Shown here: piece by piece, positions 1-8,024 of the stretch | How the letters are laid out: each line of letters starts with the position of its first letter | Numbering within the stretch: the first letter of the stretch is position 1 | DNA from: DAOMNN01 sp050486545 | Lineage (GTDB): Bacteria; Pseudomonadota; Gammaproteobacteria; Burkholderiales; Rhodocyclaceae | DNA length: 35,243 nt | Assembly: GCA_050486545.1 (NCBI GenBank) | Contig: JBJHDM010000033.1 | Span: 1 to 35,243, forward strand | Direction: 5' to 3' | Program-made: the position numbers and the translations under genes | Notes under the pieces: model-generated | Told to the model about the DNA's origin: nothing | What the model saw: the letters and a program-made list of their open reading frames with translations, nothing else | Databases searched by the model: none

Positions 1-1814
1 CCGCCAAGGCCTCGCGCACGTTCTCCCATGATGGTCAGACCATAATGGTGAAGTTCCTTGACCGGCACCGGCCCGATCCCCGCCCCGTCGTCGTCGACCA
101 CGAGCGTCACCTGGTCACGGCTGTCGGCCGAAAGGGCCACGGAGATTCGCGATCCTCCCGAGTGGCGCGTCGCGTTCGACAAGGCTTCACGGATGATGTG
201 AAGCACATGGATCTCCTGATTCGCGCCGAGACTGCAGCGGCCGAGCCGCACATCGACATCGATCGGGATGCCGCTGCGCCCCGAGAACTCCTCCACCGTC
301 GCGTGCAGCAGGGTCGTGAAGTCTCCTTCCATCTTGAGCCGGAAACTGGAGAGCAATTCGCGCAACTGCCGGTAGGCCGAGTTGATCCCTTCGCGCAGGT
401 CGCCCAGCACTTCACGGGCCTGGTCGCGGCGCTCCGGGTCGGCCAGTACCGGTGCGAGCAGGCTGACCTGGATCTTCATGTACGACAGGGACTGCGCGAG
501 CGAGTCGTGCAGTTCACGTGCGATGATCGAGCGTTCCTCCTGAAGCGCGATCAGGCGCTCGCGCTCGGTCTGGCGGGAGATGCCCAGCGCGATCCCCATG
601 TGGCGCGACACCGCCTCGATCAGCGTGCTCTGCCACTCTACCAGTCGCCGTCCCGGCGGCATCGCCAGGCGCAGCATGCCGTAGAGATTCTCGGCATCGC
701 GCAAGGGCACCATTAGCACGTCCCCGCCGTTCTCGCGCCGGTACGTCCAGGGTGCGATCTTTCCGGGGCAACTCTGACAGGCCTCTTCCGAAGCCCCGCC
801 GGCACGTGCACAGCCGGACATGTTCGAGTACAGGATCGTGGCCGGCCCTCCATGCTTGGATTGAACACAGGCGAAGCTGCCCTTCAGGTCGAGGATGCGC
901 TCGATATCGACGAGGGTCTCGGCATACGAGTGCGCACTCGCCGGGGCATGGTACAGCCGGGTGATCACATGATAGAGCAGCTCGAGCGAGCGGTTGCTGC
1001 GCAACAGGTCGGCGGTCTTCTCCTCGACGCGCCGCTCGAGTTCGCCATACGCCGAAGACAACTCGGAAGCCATCGTATTGAACACCTCGCCGACCTGGCC
1101 GAGTTCGTCAGGACCGGTGTAGCGGCTGCGCGCAGTGAAATCCCGGCGCGCGATACGCCCGGCCGCATCGCGCAAGCCCGCGAGCGGCAGGAACACGCGG
1201 CGATGCAGCAGGACCATCGCCGCCAGCACCAGTGCGGCGGTCAGACCCAGCGCGACCGCCAGGATCCGGCGCAGTTGCTGGATCTTCGCTTCGGCATCGT
1301 GCTCGAGCACGAGCACGAGCGTGTTGATCTGTTCGACGAAGGTATCGACCTCTTCCAGGACCGCCTCGTATTGCCGGGGCGCTAGCGTTTCGCCCGCACC
1401 GCGCTCGGTCAGCTCCAGCAGGCGAGGCTTGAGATGTTCGTACCAGTTTCCACCCACCCCCCGATAGATCGCCGCTGCCACGCTGCCCTGGTCACGCCGG
1501 ATCACGTTGCGCAGCGCCGGATGCACGAGGCTGCTCTCGAACTGCCAGACGGCATCCTCGATCTCGGCCGCGCCGATCGACCCGTCGAGCGCCTCGGCCA
1601 CGACCAAGGCGCTGACCCGGTGGGTGAGCCGTCGCAGGCTTCCGGCGACGTTGATTGCACTGCCGCTCCCCTGCACCGTCTCGGCCACCAGCACCGAAGT
1701 ACTCATCCCGACTACGCTGATCAAGGTCACCGCGAGAAAGGCCGCCACGAGCAGCAGCAGGATCGACCGGCTGGCAACGAAGCTGCGCAAGGCCTGCGTA
1801 AACGAGCGTTTCAC
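1..1814 (-). CDS. narX: NarX-type nitrate/nitrite sensor histidine kinase (3' end cut by window edge)
   Basis: Membrane sensor kinase of the NarX/NarQ family, which senses nitrate or nitrite in the periplasm and phosphorylates a NarL/NarP regulator. About 604 codons are visible, close to the ~600 residues of known NarX, so only the extreme C-terminus is missing. In order: TM1 at about residues 17-40; a P-box-like segment (AINVAGSLRRLTHR) in the periplasmic loop; TM2 near 185-205; a HAMP linker; a central region with a cysteine cluster ending CQSCPG; a HisKA_3 dimerisation helix with RELHDSLAQSLSYMK, phosphoacceptor about His436; and an ATPase domain with an N-box (REALSNATRHS), DDDGAGI and GLTIMGERA. 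The GTG start at 1814 is chosen because GGGAGG lies 6 nt upstream and translation runs straight into TM1. A narL-like partner would be expected just beyond the left edge. It diverges from a Dnr-type regulator. The family call is firm; nitrate versus nitrite preference is inferred. Confidence 0.88.
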   Translation of the reverse strand, partial: MKRSFTQALRSFVASRSILLLLVAAFLAVTLISVVGMSTSVLVAETVQGSGSAINVAGSLRRLTHRVSALVVAEALDGSIGAAEIEDAVWQFESSLVHPALRNVIRRDQGSVAAAIYRGVGGNWYEHLKPRLLELTERGAGETLAPRQYEAVLEEVDTFVEQINTLVLVLEHDAEAKIQQLRRILAVALGLTAALVLAAMVLLHRRVFLPLAGLRDAAGRIARRDFTARSRYTGPDELGQVGEVFNTMASELSSAYGELERRVEEKTADLLRSNRSLELLYHVITRLYHAPASAHSYAETLVDIERILDLKGSFACVQSKHGGPATILYSNMSGCARAGGASEEACQSCPGKIAPWTYRRENGGDVLMVPLRDAENLYGMLRLAMPPGRRLVEWQSTLIEAVSRHMGIALGISRQTERERLIALQEERSIIARELHDSLAQSLSYMKIQVSLLAPVLADPERRDQAREVLGDLREGINSAYRQLRELLSSFRLKMEGDFTTLLHATVEEFSGRSGIPIDVDVRLGRCSLGANQEIHVLHIIREALSNATRHSGGSRISVALSADSRDQVTLVVDDDGAGIGPVPVKELHHYGLTIMGERARGLG

Positions 1815-1899
1815 CTCTAACCTCCCGATATCCCTGACAACAATAGGGATACCTCTTTATTCCCGAGACGGCTATGACGAGGCACCGCCATCCCATGAA

Positions 1900-1913
1900 C
1901 TGACTGAAATCAA
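1900..1913. promoter_or_regulatory. FNR/Dnr-like binding site
   Basis: CTGAC-TGAA-ATCAA matches the FNR/Dnr consensus TTGAT-N4-ATCAA at 8 of 10 positions, with one half-site perfect. It sits in the divergent region between the Nar sensor kinase and the Crp/FNR-family regulator, 139 nt upstream of the latter's start. Oxygen- or NO-responsive control is inferred from the match and the context. Confidence 0.5.
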
Positions 1914-1934
1914 TGCATTACGAAATACCACCCA

Positions 1935-1950
1935 TACCTCCTTGGAGGTA
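1935..1950. promoter_or_regulatory. NarL/NarP-type 7-2-7 inverted heptamer site
   Basis: TACCTCC-TT-GGAGGTA is a perfect 7-bp inverted repeat with a 2-bp spacer, the arrangement used by NarL and NarP. Each half fits the heptamer TACYYMT at 6 of 7 positions. A further perfect heptamer, TACCTCT, lies at 1850-1856. Both are in the divergent region beside a NarX-type kinase gene, which makes regulation by the cognate response regulator likely. Confidence 0.6.
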
Positions 1951-2051
1951 CTTAGCACGAACGACACCGGTTTAGACCCAATGGATATTCTCCGGTCGGC
2001 TACCTACACTCGACTGCGGCTACTGGGAATTCGCAGGGAGTATGAGTCATC

Positions 2052-2741
2052 ATGGTAGCGAGAACACAGGATTTCATCGAAGAAACGCTCTCGCGATCGG
2101 ACCTGTTCCGCTCGCTCGACCCGGTGGCTCTGGCCGCCCTGGCGGAAGGCACGCGGGTGCGGCACTTCGAAGCCGGGGAGATCGTCGTCCACCGAGGAGA
2201 CCAGCCTGCAGGCATGTTTCTCGTCGCACGCGGAGAGGTCAAGCTCTACCTGATCTCCAATAACGGGGCGGAACGCATCCTGCGCCTCGCACGCGCCAGC
2301 GATTCCTTCTGCGAAGAGAGCATCAGTGGCGACACCCCGCAGACACTGTGGGCGCAGGCGACCCGGGAAACGGTCGTGCTGCACGTCACCGATCGCGCAC
2401 TGCAGGATGCGATGGCATCCGATACGGCACTCGGGCGTGCCGTCATCCGCCGCATGTCCTCACGTATCTGCGAGCTGATCGCGAACATGGAACTGTGCGA
2501 GCAGCGCAACAGCGCGCAGCGCGTCGCCCACTACCTGGTGCAGCATGCGGACAGCGCCAACGATGCGATCGAGGTCAAGCTGTCGTCGAACAAACAGACC
2601 ATCGCATCGCAGTTGAACATGACCCCGGAGAGCTTCTCGCGCGTGCTCAACCGCTTCACCCGCGAAGGCTTCATCCTCTGTCGCGGACGCAAGTCGATCC
2701 GGCTCACGGACCTTTCGGGGCTGCAGAGCCTGGCGGCCTGA
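2052..2741 (+). CDS. Crp/FNR-family transcriptional regulator, Dnr-like
   Basis: A 229-residue regulator with an N-terminal cyclic-nucleotide-binding-type beta barrel (about 15-130), a long dimerisation helix, and a C-terminal winged helix with the recognition region near 179-207 (SNKQTIASQLNMTPESFSR). The N-terminal cysteine cluster that holds the [4Fe-4S] centre of FNR is absent, so it is not a classical oxygen sensor. The recognition-helix pattern TPESFSRVLNRF resembles the Dnr/NnrR group, which respond to NO and control denitrification genes; that assignment is an inference. A GGGAG lies about 11 nt before the ATG, a somewhat long spacing. The upstream region carries FNR-like and NarL-like sites. 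The gene overlaps the downstream convergent exonuclease gene by 38 nt, tail to tail. Confidence 0.85.
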   Translation: MVARTQDFIEETLSRSDLFRSLDPVALAALAEGTRVRHFEAGEIVVHRGDQPAGMFLVARGEVKLYLISNNGAERILRLARASDSFCEESISGDTPQTLWAQATRETVVLHVTDRALQDAMASDTALGRAVIRRMSSRICELIANMELCEQRNSAQRVAHYLVQHADSANDAIEVKLSSNKQTIASQLNMTPESFSRVLNRFTREGFILCRGRKSIRLTDLSGLQSLAA

Positions 2742-4158
2742 CGACCGCCGCCTCCGCCAAGGGATCCACCTTCTCGCGGTTCGCATCGGCGGCGAGCCAG
2801 CGCTGCAGGATGCGATAGACGTCGAGGTCGAAACGCCTGGGCGGCAGGTCCGCACGCAAGGCCTCGAACGCCGCCGCCGAGTCCACCGTGCCGAGCAGGC
2901 ACCAGCGATCGAAGACATGCCACGCATCGGCATCGGTGTGGACGGAATGTTCGTGCACGACGACCGCCCCCTCCCAGGGCCAGGGCTTCAGCGCCGCCGC
3001 GCCGAGCGCACCCGCCAACCGGGCATCATGGGCCGCCGGGCTTTCCCGACCGGCGCACACGCCGGCGCAGCGCTTCGCCCGATAGGCCTCGCATCCGCCG
3101 GTGCCGCCGGGCTCCAGCCCCAGTCGCCGCGGACACAGGCCGTACAGCCCCGCGAGCTCGCCCAGCATGCTGTCCGCCTCCTTGCGCGTCCGAAATGTCC
3201 CGAAGACCTCGCCCCAGTCGGCCGGGTCGGTCTCGTGCAAGGGCACGCGCTCGAGGATCGGGGGACGCCGACGCCCCGGAACCACACGCAGCCCGAAGGC
3301 GGCCTCGCCGCTCGCACGTGCGCGCATCGAAATCGGGCGTTGCTCGGCGAGCATGCGCGCCTCGAGCAGCATCGCCCCGAGCTCGCCGGCGGTTTCGGTC
3401 CACTCCACGCGCTGTACCTGCCGGACGAGTTCGGCATCCTTGCCCCGGGTCTTACCGGTCGAGAAGAACTCCAGCACGCGCGCGCGCATGCTTGTGCTGC
3501 GTCCTACGTGCAGGGGCAGCGGGCGTTCACCGTAGAAGCGGAACACACCGGGGGCATCGGGGACGCCCTCGAGCACGCCGACCGGCAATCCGGCCGGACG
3601 CGCCGGCTGCTTCATCGCACGATCGCAGGCACGCGCGATCGAATCGGCCGTGAAGGTCGCCGTCGCCAGTTGCAGGAACTGCCACAGGACTTCCGCGTCG
3701 CCCATCGCCCGGTGTCGTGCGTCGCAGGTGAAGCCGTGGCGCTCGATCAATGCATCCAGCCCATGCTTGTGGTGCTGGGGAAAGAGCGCGCGCGAAAGCT
3801 TCACCGTGCACAGCACGGACGCATCGAACGCCTGACCGATCCGCAGGTACTCGTTGCGCAGGAATCCGTAATCGAAGCGGGCATTGTGCGCGACCAGCAC
3901 GGCATCGCGGAGCAGCGCACGGACCGGGTCGGCCAGTTCGGCAAAGGACGGGGCATCGGCGACCATTTCGTCGGTGATGCCGATGATGCGCTGGATCAGC
4001 GCAGGGATGCGGCGACCCGGATTGACGAGGCTCTGCCACCGTTCGACCACGGCACCGCCTTCGACCCGCAGCACCGCGATCTCGGTGATGCGGTCTTCGA
4101 CCGGATTGGCGCCGGTCGTTTCGAGGTCGACCAGGACGAGGGATTCGGGCAGGGACAC
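2704..4158 (-). CDS. DnaQ-like 3'-5' exonuclease fused to a GIY-YIG domain
   Basis: Two-domain protein of about 484 residues. The N-terminal DEDDh exonuclease resembles the Pol III epsilon subunit: motif I LVDLETTG (Asp11, Glu13), motif II HNARFD (91-96), motif III HRAMGD (149-154). Next comes a UvrC/Cho-like GIY-YIG domain (about 200-290), followed by a cysteine-rich stretch typical of this fusion family (near CEAYRAKRCAGVC). Such proteins probably act in DNA repair. In the GIY-YIG core the usual GVY and YVGK are GVF (204-206) and HVGR (217-220), so both hallmark tyrosines are replaced and endonuclease activity is uncertain. The GTG at 4158 places the protein directly before the exonuclease strand; an in-frame ATG at 4257 would add 33 unconserved residues and overlap the upstream DUF3460 gene. 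No strong ribosome-binding site marks either start. Confidence 0.85.
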   Translation of the reverse strand: MSLPESLVLVDLETTGANPVEDRITEIAVLRVEGGAVVERWQSLVNPGRRIPALIQRIIGITDEMVADAPSFAELADPVRALLRDAVLVAHNARFDYGFLRNEYLRIGQAFDASVLCTVKLSRALFPQHHKHGLDALIERHGFTCDARHRAMGDAEVLWQFLQLATATFTADSIARACDRAMKQPARPAGLPVGVLEGVPDAPGVFRFYGERPLPLHVGRSTSMRARVLEFFSTGKTRGKDAELVRQVQRVEWTETAGELGAMLLEARMLAEQRPISMRARASGEAAFGLRVVPGRRRPPILERVPLHETDPADWGEVFGTFRTRKEADSMLGELAGLYGLCPRRLGLEPGGTGGCEAYRAKRCAGVCAGRESPAAHDARLAGALGAAALKPWPWEGAVVVHEHSVHTDADAWHVFDRWCLLGTVDSAAAFEALRADLPPRRFDLDVYRILQRWLAADANREKVDPLAEAAVVRPPGSAAPKGP

Positions 4159-4207
4159 GCGTGCAACACCAGGTCCGGCTCCGGCACGGGCCGGGCGGAG
4201 CGGGGAT

Positions 4208-4396
4208 TCAGTGTTCCGGGTCGTAGTAGTACGGCCTGACCGGAACCGCGGCGTCACACCAGCGCGCCTGCTGTTCGAGATCCTGCGGCTTGTCCCACCA
4301 CAGTGCGCGCCCTTTCTTCTGCTCTTCGATTTCCTGCGGATGCCGCTCGAGCCACTCGCGCATGAACTTCGTGTGTTCGGATTCGTAGATCGCCAT
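4208..4396 (-). CDS. DUF3460 family protein
   Basis: A 62-residue soluble protein beginning MAIYESEHTKFMREWL. The central QKKGRALWWDKPQD and the tyrosine-rich end (RPYYYDPEH) are the hallmarks of DUF3460, a small conserved family known mainly from Betaproteobacteria and without an established function. The ATG at 4396 is preceded by GAAGGAAG at suitable spacing. The same frame stays open upstream, but that extension is unlike the family. It is directly upstream of the exonuclease/GIY-YIG gene on the same strand, so the two are probably cotranscribed. Confidence 0.85.
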   Translation of the reverse strand: MAIYESEHTKFMREWLERHPQEIEEQKKGRALWWDKPQDLEQQARWCDAAVPVRPYYYDPEH

Positions 4397-4485
4397 GTCG
4401 CTTCCTTCGTCGAAGGCCCGCATTGTACGGCCGGCCACCGCGAAGGGGCAATCGAGGCGCCTCGCTTCCGGTCCTCGCATCGATA

Positions 4486-4525
4486 TGGTTACAGAAGCTC
4501 CACACGAGGCATATACTGGAAACAG
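4486..4525. promoter_or_regulatory. Direct repeats spanning the mocR promoter
   Basis: TGGTTACAG at 4486-4494 and TGGAAACAG at 4517-4525 are direct repeats, 7 of 9 identical and 31 bp apart, about three helical turns. They coincide with the -35 and the -10/start region of the predicted mocR promoter. MocR-family proteins commonly bind direct repeats in their own promoter, so autoregulation is a reasonable inference. Confidence 0.4.
4488..4517 (+). promoter_or_regulatory. Predicted sigma-70 promoter of the mocR gene
   Basis: GTTACA (4488-4493) and TATACT (4512-4517) are separated by 18 bp; reading the -35 as TTACAG gives 17 bp. The -10 matches at 5 of 6 positions. Transcription would start near 4524, about 40 nt before the ATG. 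Confidence 0.5.
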
Positions 4526-4564
4526 TCGTCCAGGAAGCCCGTCCCGCAACCGCTGCTCTTCGCC

Positions 4565-6004
4565 ATGCAAACCACCCACGCTCCCCTCTACCAATCCCTC
4601 GCCGACGAACTGCGCGGTGCGATGAGCGACGGCCGGCTGACGGCCGGTGCACGCCTGCCCTCGGTCCGGGAAGCCGCCCGCAGCCGAGGGTTGAGCATCA
4701 ACACCGTCCTTGCCGCCTACCGTCAGCTCGAGGCCCGCGGTCTGGTCGAGGCGCGGCCACAGTCCGGATACTTCGTCCGCTCGCGCCTGCCTTCGCCACC
4801 GCCCCCGCAGGTCGCGAGGCGCCCGGCGAAGGCCCGTCCGGCAGAGACCGCCGTACTCGACCGCATCGCCACGGTGGTGGCCGCACAGGCCGACCCGGAA
4901 ACGATCGACCTGTCACTGGCGTGCCCGAAGGGCAGCGACTTCTATCCTGGCGAGCGGCTCGCCCGCCTCGTCGCCGAGCACGCCCGCCGCCGGCCCGCAC
5001 TGCTCACCGACTATTCCCTCCCGCCGGGTCCGCTGCGTCTGCGCCGTGAAATCTGCCGCCATGCCCTGGAACTGGGCATGACGCTCGCTCCCGAAGACAT
5101 CCTGCTGACCAACGGATGCATGGAGGCCCTGCAACTGGCGCTGCGCGGCGTGACGCGGCCCGGGGACACCGTCGCGCTGGAGTCGCCCACCTATTTCAAC
5201 CTGATCCCGCTGGCCGACCGCCTCGGCCTGCGCACGATAGAGGTGCCCACGCATCCGGAGCATGGCCTGTCGCTCGACGCGCTCGAACTCCTGCTTTCGG
5301 AAAATCGCATCCAGGCGGTCGTCGCGATGCCCAACGTGCATAACCCGCTGGGCACAAGCATGCCCGTGTCCGCAAAACGGCGTCTGGCCGAGCTCGCGAA
5401 TACGTATCGCGTACCGGTCATCGAGGACGCCCTCTATGCGGAACTCCAGTACGCGACCCCGCTGCAACCGGCGGTCAAGGCCTTCGACCGCGACGGCTGG
5501 GTCATCGTGTGCGCCTCCTACACCAAGACCCTGGCACCGGGATTCCGGGTCGGCTGGATGGAGGCGGGACGATTCCAGCGCGAGCTGGCGGACCTGAAGT
5601 TCTGCTCGTCGGTCTCGCAGCCGGCCTTGCTCGGCGAGGTGCTGGGTGCATACCTGGAAAGCGGGGGCTATGCGCAGCACCTGCGCCGGCTTCGCCGGGC
5701 CTACGCCGGCCAGGTCGACCGCCTGCGCGGCCTGATCGACAGTGCATTCCCGAAGGGAACACGGGCGACCGAACCCACGGGCGGCTTCCTCGTGTGGGTG
5801 GAATTGCCCGAGGGCTGCGACACGGACCGTCTGTTCGACACGGCCTGGCGCCAGGGGATCAGCATCACGCCGGGCAAGCTCTATTCGCCGTCGGGCCGAT
5901 TCAGGCGGCACGTGCGCCTGTCCGGCTGCCACCCGTTCTCGGACCGGCACATCCACGCACTGGTTTCGCTCGGCACCCTCGCGGCCGAACAGCTCGAAGG
6001 CTGA
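4565..6004 (+). CDS. MocR-type regulator: GntR helix-turn-helix fused to a PLP aminotransferase domain
   Basis: A 479-residue fusion. Residues 8-75 form a GntR winged helix (LPSVREAARSRGLSINTV). After a proline-rich linker comes a fold-type I aminotransferase domain with a substrate-pocket loop (YSLPPGPLRLRR), PNVHNPLG, and the PLP Schiff-base lysine near Lys321 in SYTKTLAPGFRVGW. MocR proteins use PLP or an amino-acid adduct as effector; here neither the effector nor the targets can be told from the sequence. The frame is open far upstream, but the ATG at 4565 is the correct start because it begins exactly at the GntR fold and follows a good promoter. It diverges from the DUF3460 gene and converges with the COG0523 GTPase gene 17 nt downstream. 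Confidence 0.88.
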   Translation: MQTTHAPLYQSLADELRGAMSDGRLTAGARLPSVREAARSRGLSINTVLAAYRQLEARGLVEARPQSGYFVRSRLPSPPPPQVARRPAKARPAETAVLDRIATVVAAQADPETIDLSLACPKGSDFYPGERLARLVAEHARRRPALLTDYSLPPGPLRLRREICRHALELGMTLAPEDILLTNGCMEALQLALRGVTRPGDTVALESPTYFNLIPLADRLGLRTIEVPTHPEHGLSLDALELLLSENRIQAVVAMPNVHNPLGTSMPVSAKRRLAELANTYRVPVIEDALYAELQYATPLQPAVKAFDRDGWVIVCASYTKTLAPGFRVGWMEAGRFQRELADLKFCSSVSQPALLGEVLGAYLESGGYAQHLRRLRRAYAGQVDRLRGLIDSAFPKGTRATEPTGGFLVWVELPEGCDTDRLFDTAWRQGISITPGKLYSPSGRFRRHVRLSGCHPFSDRHIHALVSLGTLAAEQLEG

Positions 6005-6021
6005 CCTCCCCCAGGGGCCTC

Positions 6022-7149
6022 TCAGTCGTCGGCCGACCGCACAGCGACCGGCCGCTGTCCGCACAGACTGCCAAGGATGTTCTCGATCTCCGTCTGCGGC
6101 AGATCGCGCACGATGAACACCAGCCGGCTGCGCCGGTCGTCGTAGGGCGGCTCGGCCGGCCAGGCCGGCAGGCTCGACGGCGGATAGGCCACATGCTGCA
6201 CGCACTGGACCACACGCGGCAAGGGATCGCCCGCCACGTTCAGCAGCCCCTTGACGCGCAGGATGCGCTCGCCATAGACCTGCAGCAGCAGGCCCAGCCC
6301 GTCCGTGAAGCCCAGCCAGTCGAGCGGTTCGTCAAAGCGCAGGACGTAGCTGCGAACATCGTCGTGCCGGGCGGCGGCATTCTGCACCGCGTGCGCCGGC
6401 CCGGTGCCGGGCTTGCGCCAGGCCATGGGGGCATTGCGGGCCGCCTGCGCGCGGGCGGCTTCCTCCCCGAGCCAGGAGGCCACGTCCGGGATCTTCCCTT
6501 CCGGGTCGTAGAGTCCGCAGCCCGAGATCGCCCCTTGTGGCGGCTGGCCGCGAAAGATCTCGATTCGGGGCGCACCGGGATTGAGCCGCGCGATGCGCTC
6601 GTGGAGCAGCGCACGATCGGTCTCCTCGACCAGATCGCACTTGGTCAGGAGGATACGGTCGGCCATCGCGACCTGCCGGACCACCTCGCGATGACGGTCG
6701 ATCTGGTCGTTCGCATGCTGGGCGTCCACCGCCGTGATCACCCCGTCGCAGCGAAAACGCTGGGCAATGAACGGATCTTCCATCAAGGTATGGATCACCG
6801 GGGCCGGATCGGCCAGGCCGGTGGTTTCGATCAGCACGCGCGAGACCGGTGCGATCTCCCGCCGGCCGGCACGCTGGAACAACCCCTTGAGCGCCTTGAC
6901 GAGGTCGCCCTGCACGCTGCAGCAGATACAACCCGAGTCCAGCACCATCAAGGTCTCGTCGATCTTCTCGACCAGATGATGGTCCACGCCGATTTCGCCG
7001 AACTCGTTGATGAGCACGGCCGTCCCGGCCATCTCGGGGCGCCCGACGACCTGGTTGAGCAAGGTCGTCTTGCCCGCGCCGAGAAAGCCGGTGAGCACGA
7101 TCACCGGGATCCGGCGATCCTCGTCTTCAGGCTGAGCCGCATCGTGCAT
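6022..7149 (-). CDS. COG0523 (CobW/YjiA/ZNG1-type) metal-chaperone GTPase
   Basis: A 375-residue G3E-family GTPase. It has a Walker A motif GFLGAGKTT (21-29), the metal-binding CICC motif (74-77) in a GCICC context, a LIETTGLADP switch region, a TKCD guanine-specificity motif, and a C-terminal CobW domain with a histidine after the usual VKG strand (VKGLLNVAGD). COG0523 proteins deliver zinc or other metals using GTP. The neighbouring zur gene favours a zinc role over cobalamin synthesis; that is inference. The ATG at 7149 is chosen because the longer open frame adds only low-complexity arginine-rich sequence overlapping the dksA gene. The 17-nt gap behind the DksA-like gene indicates one operon. 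Confidence 0.87.
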   Translation of the reverse strand: MHDAAQPEDEDRRIPVIVLTGFLGAGKTTLLNQVVGRPEMAGTAVLINEFGEIGVDHHLVEKIDETLMVLDSGCICCSVQGDLVKALKGLFQRAGRREIAPVSRVLIETTGLADPAPVIHTLMEDPFIAQRFRCDGVITAVDAQHANDQIDRHREVVRQVAMADRILLTKCDLVEETDRALLHERIARLNPGAPRIEIFRGQPPQGAISGCGLYDPEGKIPDVASWLGEEAARAQAARNAPMAWRKPGTGPAHAVQNAAARHDDVRSYVLRFDEPLDWLGFTDGLGLLLQVYGERILRVKGLLNVAGDPLPRVVQCVQHVAYPPSSLPAWPAEPPYDDRRSRLVFIVRDLPQTEIENILGSLCGQRPVAVRSADD

Positions 7150-7166
7150 GGAAACGGGCTCCTGCG

Positions 7167-7601
7167 TCAGCTTCGCTGCACCCGCTCGAGCGCCTCGTGA
7201 CGCTCCTGGGCCTCGATCGACAGCGTCGCGGTCGGGCGGGCAAGCAGGCGGGCGACGCCGATCGGATCGCCGGTTTCCTCGCACCAGCCGTAGCTGCCGT
7301 CGGCGATGCGCGCGAGTGCTTCGTCGATCTTCCTCATCAGCTTGCGTTCGCGATCACGCACGCGCAGTTCGAGCGCGTGCTCCTCTTCGACCGTCGCACG
7401 GTCGGTCCAGTCGGGGGTCGCCTCGTTGTCCTGGAGGTGGATCGTGGTCTCCCGCGCCGCATCGATCAAGGCCTGCTTCTCGGCAAGCAGCAGTTGGCGG
7501 AAAAACTCCAGTTGCGCGGCGGACATGTACTCGTCTTCCGGCGCAGCGAGCAGCGCCTCCTTGGTCAGGGTTGCGGCGGCCTTGGTCTGGACGGTACTCA
7601 T
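7167..7601 (-). CDS. dksA: DksA/TraR-family RNA polymerase-binding regulator with a one-cysteine zinc-finger region
   Basis: A 144-residue DksA-like protein. The coiled-coil tip retains the residues that act in the RNA polymerase secondary channel (PDWTDRA: Asp64, Asp67, Ala69, equivalent to E. coli Asp71, Asp74, Ala76). The helix continues as ELRVRDRERKLMRKID. The C-terminal globule keeps the family pattern GWCEETGDPIGVARLLARPTATL, but only the first of the four zinc cysteines is present (Cys107). Alpha- and betaproteobacterial DksA forms with fewer cysteines are known and can function without zinc. It probably works with ppGpp, which the SpoT homologue in this window would make. The ATG at 7601 has GGAGGAAG just upstream. 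The COG0523 GTPase gene follows. Confidence 0.88.
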   Translation of the reverse strand: MSTVQTKAAATLTKEALLAAPEDEYMSAAQLEFFRQLLLAEKQALIDAARETTIHLQDNEATPDWTDRATVEEEHALELRVRDRERKLMRKIDEALARIADGSYGWCEETGDPIGVARLLARPTATLSIEAQERHEALERVQRS

Positions 7602-7718
7602 CGTGCTTCCTCCGTGGCATGAACGTGTCGGCCGGGAAGATACACGAAACCGGCGCCCCTGTCGGCTTTCCCGGTCCGCACACCCAGGGCCGTCTCGTAC
7701 GCAAGACACGCAGGGCGG

Positions 7719-7852
7719 GCCGCCATTCGGCGCTACATCCCGCACATCGGTGGATTGCGCCTTTGGCGCGAATCCACCCTACGCAGGGAATCCACGACGG
7801 ATCATGCGACCGGCGTAGGGCGGCTTGGCGCAGCAAGCCGCCATTCGGCGCT
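7719..7852. repeat. REP-like palindromic element in the dksA-zur intergenic region
   Basis: The 423-bp gap from 7602 to 8024 has no convincing gene. It holds two hairpins: 7749-7778, GGTGGATT-GCGCC-TTT-GGCGC-G-AATCCACC (near-perfect), and 7819-7842, GGCGGCTTG with CAAGCCGCC around a 6-nt loop. The whole is bounded by a perfect 16-bp direct repeat, GCCGCCATTCGGCGCT, at 7719-7734 and 7837-7852. The GGTGGATT...AATCCACC type resembles dispersed palindromes seen in many beta- and gammaproteobacterial genomes. Copy number cannot be judged from one window. The rest of the gap should contain the divergent promoters of dksA and zur; I see no confident site. Confidence 0.65.
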
Positions 7853-8024
7853 GAGCCGCCGCCTGTGCTATTGCAGCGATCGCCATGACGTCTATGTGTG
7901 CGATTGCCGTGTCCGCACACCCGGCTTCGGCTGCACGACCTGCCGAACCGGATTATCATGAGCAGACCCCCGGAAGTTTTCCCGATCCCCCGGGACGAAA
8001 ATCGTTCACACGCTGCTCGAGCCC

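Noticed and set aside
3884..4564. A 227-codon upstream extension of the mocR frame
   Set aside because: It crosses the predicted mocR promoter and is antisense to the exonuclease and DUF3460 genes. The GntR fold starts exactly at the ATG at 4565.
7749..7842. A CRISPR array or transcription terminator
   Set aside because: There are only two unlike palindromes and no regularly spaced repeats or T tract. A REP-like element explains it better.
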